Source of the DNA: Thermoanaerobaculia bacterium
Lineage (GTDB): Bacteria > Acidobacteriota > Thermoanaerobaculia > UBA5066
Reading direction: 5' to 3'
Assembly (NCBI GenBank): GCA_022071945.1
Contig: JAJVIN010000046.1
Coordinates: forward strand, 62,001 to 126,000
Length of the DNA: 64,000 nt
The notes under the pieces are model-generated. The model was not told the DNA's origin and did no database searches. It was given only the letters and a program-made list of their open reading frames with translations. The position numbers and the translations under genes are program-made. Position 1 is the stretch's first letter. Each line of letters starts with the position of its first letter. Positions 62,255-64,000 of this stretch are shown here, piece by piece.

Positions 62255-64000
62255 ATGAGAAGAGCCCCTCGCCTTCGAACCCACGGAGCCGTCCTGGCCC
62301 TGGCCCTCTTCCTCCACGCGATCCCGGCGTCAGGAGCGGTCTCGCCGGGAGGCCCTCTTCCCCATCCTCTCCCCCTCTTCCCCTCCGACAACTGGTGGAA
62401 CACCGACGTCAGCCAGGCCCCCGTCGATCCCGCCAGCGCCTCGTTCATCAGCTTCATCGGGGTCAATCGCTCCCTCCACCCTGACTTCGGCGGGAATGCT
62501 CCCGACGATCCCGAGATCTACGGGATGGTCACGATCGTCGTCCCTGGCGACACACCTCTGGAGCCGGTCGCCTTCGATTACGCGGACGAGAGCGACTACG
62601 GGGCGCCTGGACGGCCCTCCGGATACCCGATTCCCGTCGAGGCCAAGACGCAGCCACGCTGGATAGAGGGAGGGTACCCCGGCAACAGCTCCGCAAGCGG
62701 CGACAAGCACATGCTCATCGTCGACCGCGACAACGGATTCCTCTTCGAGACGTGGAACACCCGCTGCCTCCCCGCAGGTTCCCCCTCCTGCTCGTGGAGA
62801 GCTGGCTCCGGTGCTGTCTTCTCCATCGACTCGAATGCGAGGCGGCCCGATGGCTGGACCAGCGCCGATGCCGCCGGGCTCGCCATCCTCCCCGGGCTCA
62901 TCCGCTACGACGAGGCTTTCGGACCCGAGCCCATCCGCCACGCGTTCCGCGTGACGGTCCGTTCCACGAATGGATACGTCTTTCCGGCCTCGCATCGAGC
63001 CGGCTCGACGACCGGCGCGCTCCCGATGGGGGCAAGGCTCAGGCTCAAGGCCTCAAAGGACATCTCCGGCTACACCCCCCATGTCCAGAAGATCTTCCAG
63101 GCGATGAAGACCTACGGCCTCATCGTGGCCGACAACGGCTCGGACATGTACATCCAGGGCACCCATGACACCCGCTGGAACAACGACGTTCTCAACCCTG
63201 CATTCTCGAGCCTGAAGGCGAGCGACTTCGAGGTTCTCCAGCTCGGATGGCAGCCCTCCTGCCCTCCCGCGCCGTCGGGACTCACCCCCGCGAATGGCAC
63301 CCCCTCGTTCACCGGGAGCTCGCTCTCCTGGAGCACCACCGCGGGCGGTCCCGTCTCCTTCGACATCCTCTTCGACACCGTCAATCCGCCCGAGAAGCGG
63401 CTCGCGACGGTCACCGGACAGGCCGCGGGTCTGCCCCCGCTCTTCCCCGCCACTACTTATTACTGGAAGGTCATCGCTCGAAACGGATGCGGATCCGCAT
63501 CCTCACCGGTTTCCTCTTTCACGACCGGGGCCTGCTCCTTCACGGGGGCTCCGCCCCTGCTGACCTCCCCGGCGGGAGGCGCGACCGGCCTTGGCACCAC
63601 CGTTACCCTGACCTGGCAGGGAGTTCCGGGAGCCAACCGCTACGAGATCCTCTTCGGGACGGCCTCCCCGCCCCAGACCCGCTACGGGAGTGTCCCGGCC
63701 CCGGCGCTCGAAACAGCCGTCAAGGTCAATCCGGGAACTCTCTACTACTGGCAAGTCGTCGCCTACCCGGGATGCGGGACCTCGGCCGTCTCCTCCTCGA
63801 GCATCCGGTCCTTCTCGACGGCCCCGTCCTCGCCCGCGCTCACCACCCTCTCACCTTTCATCATCAACAGATGGACGGGCGGAAGCGTGGCCCTCCACGG
63901 AACGGGTTTCACGGGGTCGACGCTCCCGTTCACGGATCTCTCCGGTGATGACGCGGGGGCCTTCAGACCCACGACATCCTCGGGGACACAGATATCGGGC
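62255..64000 (+). CDS. Large secreted protein with FN3-like domains, 3' truncated by window edge
   Basis: The frame from ATG 62255 (GGAGGA eight bases upstream) is open to the window end; 582 residues are visible. A signal peptide (1-28, VLALALFLHAIPASG) is followed by a domain of about 290 residues that I cannot assign but which looks conserved and enzymatic or binding: NWWNTDV, KHMLIVDRDNGFLFETWNT, HAFRVTV, and DNGSDMYIQGTHDTRWNND. Two fibronectin-III-like domains follow (about 325-430 and 435-530; TYYWKVIARNGCG and LYYWQVVAYPGCG). An IPT/TIG-like domain (LTTLSPFIINRWTGGSVALHGTGF) begins near 528. It is probably surface-exposed or released. Confidence 0.8.
   Translation, partial: MRRAPRLRTHGAVLALALFLHAIPASGAVSPGGPLPHPLPLFPSDNWWNTDVSQAPVDPASASFISFIGVNRSLHPDFGGNAPDDPEIYGMVTIVVPGDTPLEPVAFDYADESDYGAPGRPSGYPIPVEAKTQPRWIEGGYPGNSSASGDKHMLIVDRDNGFLFETWNTRCLPAGSPSCSWRAGSGAVFSIDSNARRPDGWTSADAAGLAILPGLIRYDEAFGPEPIRHAFRVTVRSTNGYVFPASHRAGSTTGALPMGARLRLKASKDISGYTPHVQKIFQAMKTYGLIVADNGSDMYIQGTHDTRWNNDVLNPAFSSLKASDFEVLQLGWQPSCPPAPSGLTPANGTPSFTGSSLSWSTTAGGPVSFDILFDTVNPPEKRLATVTGQAAGLPPLFPATTYYWKVIARNGCGSASSPVSSFTTGACSFTGAPPLLTSPAGGATGLGTTVTLTWQGVPGANRYEILFGTASPPQTRYGSVPAPALETAVKVNPGTLYYWQVVAYPGCGTSAVSSSSIRSFSTAPSSPALTTLSPFIINRWTGGSVALHGTGFTGSTLPFTDLSGDDAGAFRPTTSSGTQISG

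Overview
The window is GC-rich chromosomal DNA of a Gram-negative, outer-membrane bacterium. Gene content points to Acidobacteriota (possibly the Thermoanaerobaculia or Holophagae side): an Oar-like TonB receptor with an N-terminal carboxypeptidase-regulatory domain, a Ser/Thr kinase fused to PD40 beta-propeller repeats, a GYF_2-PrsW membrane protease, many GTG/TTG starts, and repeated ATGA/GTGA stop-start overlaps. This is inference from content; no rRNA is present to settle it.

Layout. 1-3159: end of an ABC-2 permease, tRNA-Glu, a hybrid histidine kinase. 3218-13092: a collinear leftward block that I read as one lipid or hydrophobic-acyl module: TonB receptor, FabG-like SDR, KASIII-like protein, alpha/beta hydrolase, AMP-forming acyl-CoA ligase, two more alpha/beta hydrolases and a TetR repressor. 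A consensus-like promoter followed by a 16/18 palindrome (13239-13294) sits ahead of the block. 13321-13428 holds six 18-bp repeats. 13530-17907: a SatP-like transporter with an added winged-helix tail and a secreted TldD/TldE-like pair. 18127-23742: TGS GTPase, NmrA-like protein, RluA-type pseudouridine synthase, GluQ and TyrS. 23762-27785: Ser/Thr kinase, FHA-like membrane protein, uridine kinase and a TPR protein, collinear with tyrS. 28178-38058: PrsW-like protease, then the elongasome operon (mreB, mreC, mreD, mrdA, rodA, rng) preceded by a FecR-domain protein. 38203-42764: PpiD-like chaperone, ruvA, ruvB, lipid kinase.

42776-47381: a PqqD-like protein, a DUF99 protein, and a four-gene set (ApbE, porin, FMN-binding protein with a TGAT flavinylation motif, four-helix membrane protein) that looks like an extracytosolic flavin redox system. 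47452-52103: exopolysaccharide genes (one phosphoglycosyl transferase, three glycosyltransferases). 52220-53208: tRNA-Pro and a crotonase of the dienoyl-CoA hydratase type. 53331-57129: two ECF sigma factors, two candidate membrane anti-sigma factors and two Spy/CpxP-like proteins in one leftward block. 57277-57590: tRNA-Arg next to a decayed tyrosine integrase, the scar of an integrated element. 57737-64000: membrane protein, PD40 kinase, methyltransferase and a large secreted FN3 protein that runs off the end.

The most novel candidates are the TetR-controlled module with a KASIII homologue that lost two of its three catalytic residues, the flavinylation operon, the duplicated sigma/anti-sigma/Spy block, and the promoter-proximal repeat array whose variation is entirely synonymous in one frame.
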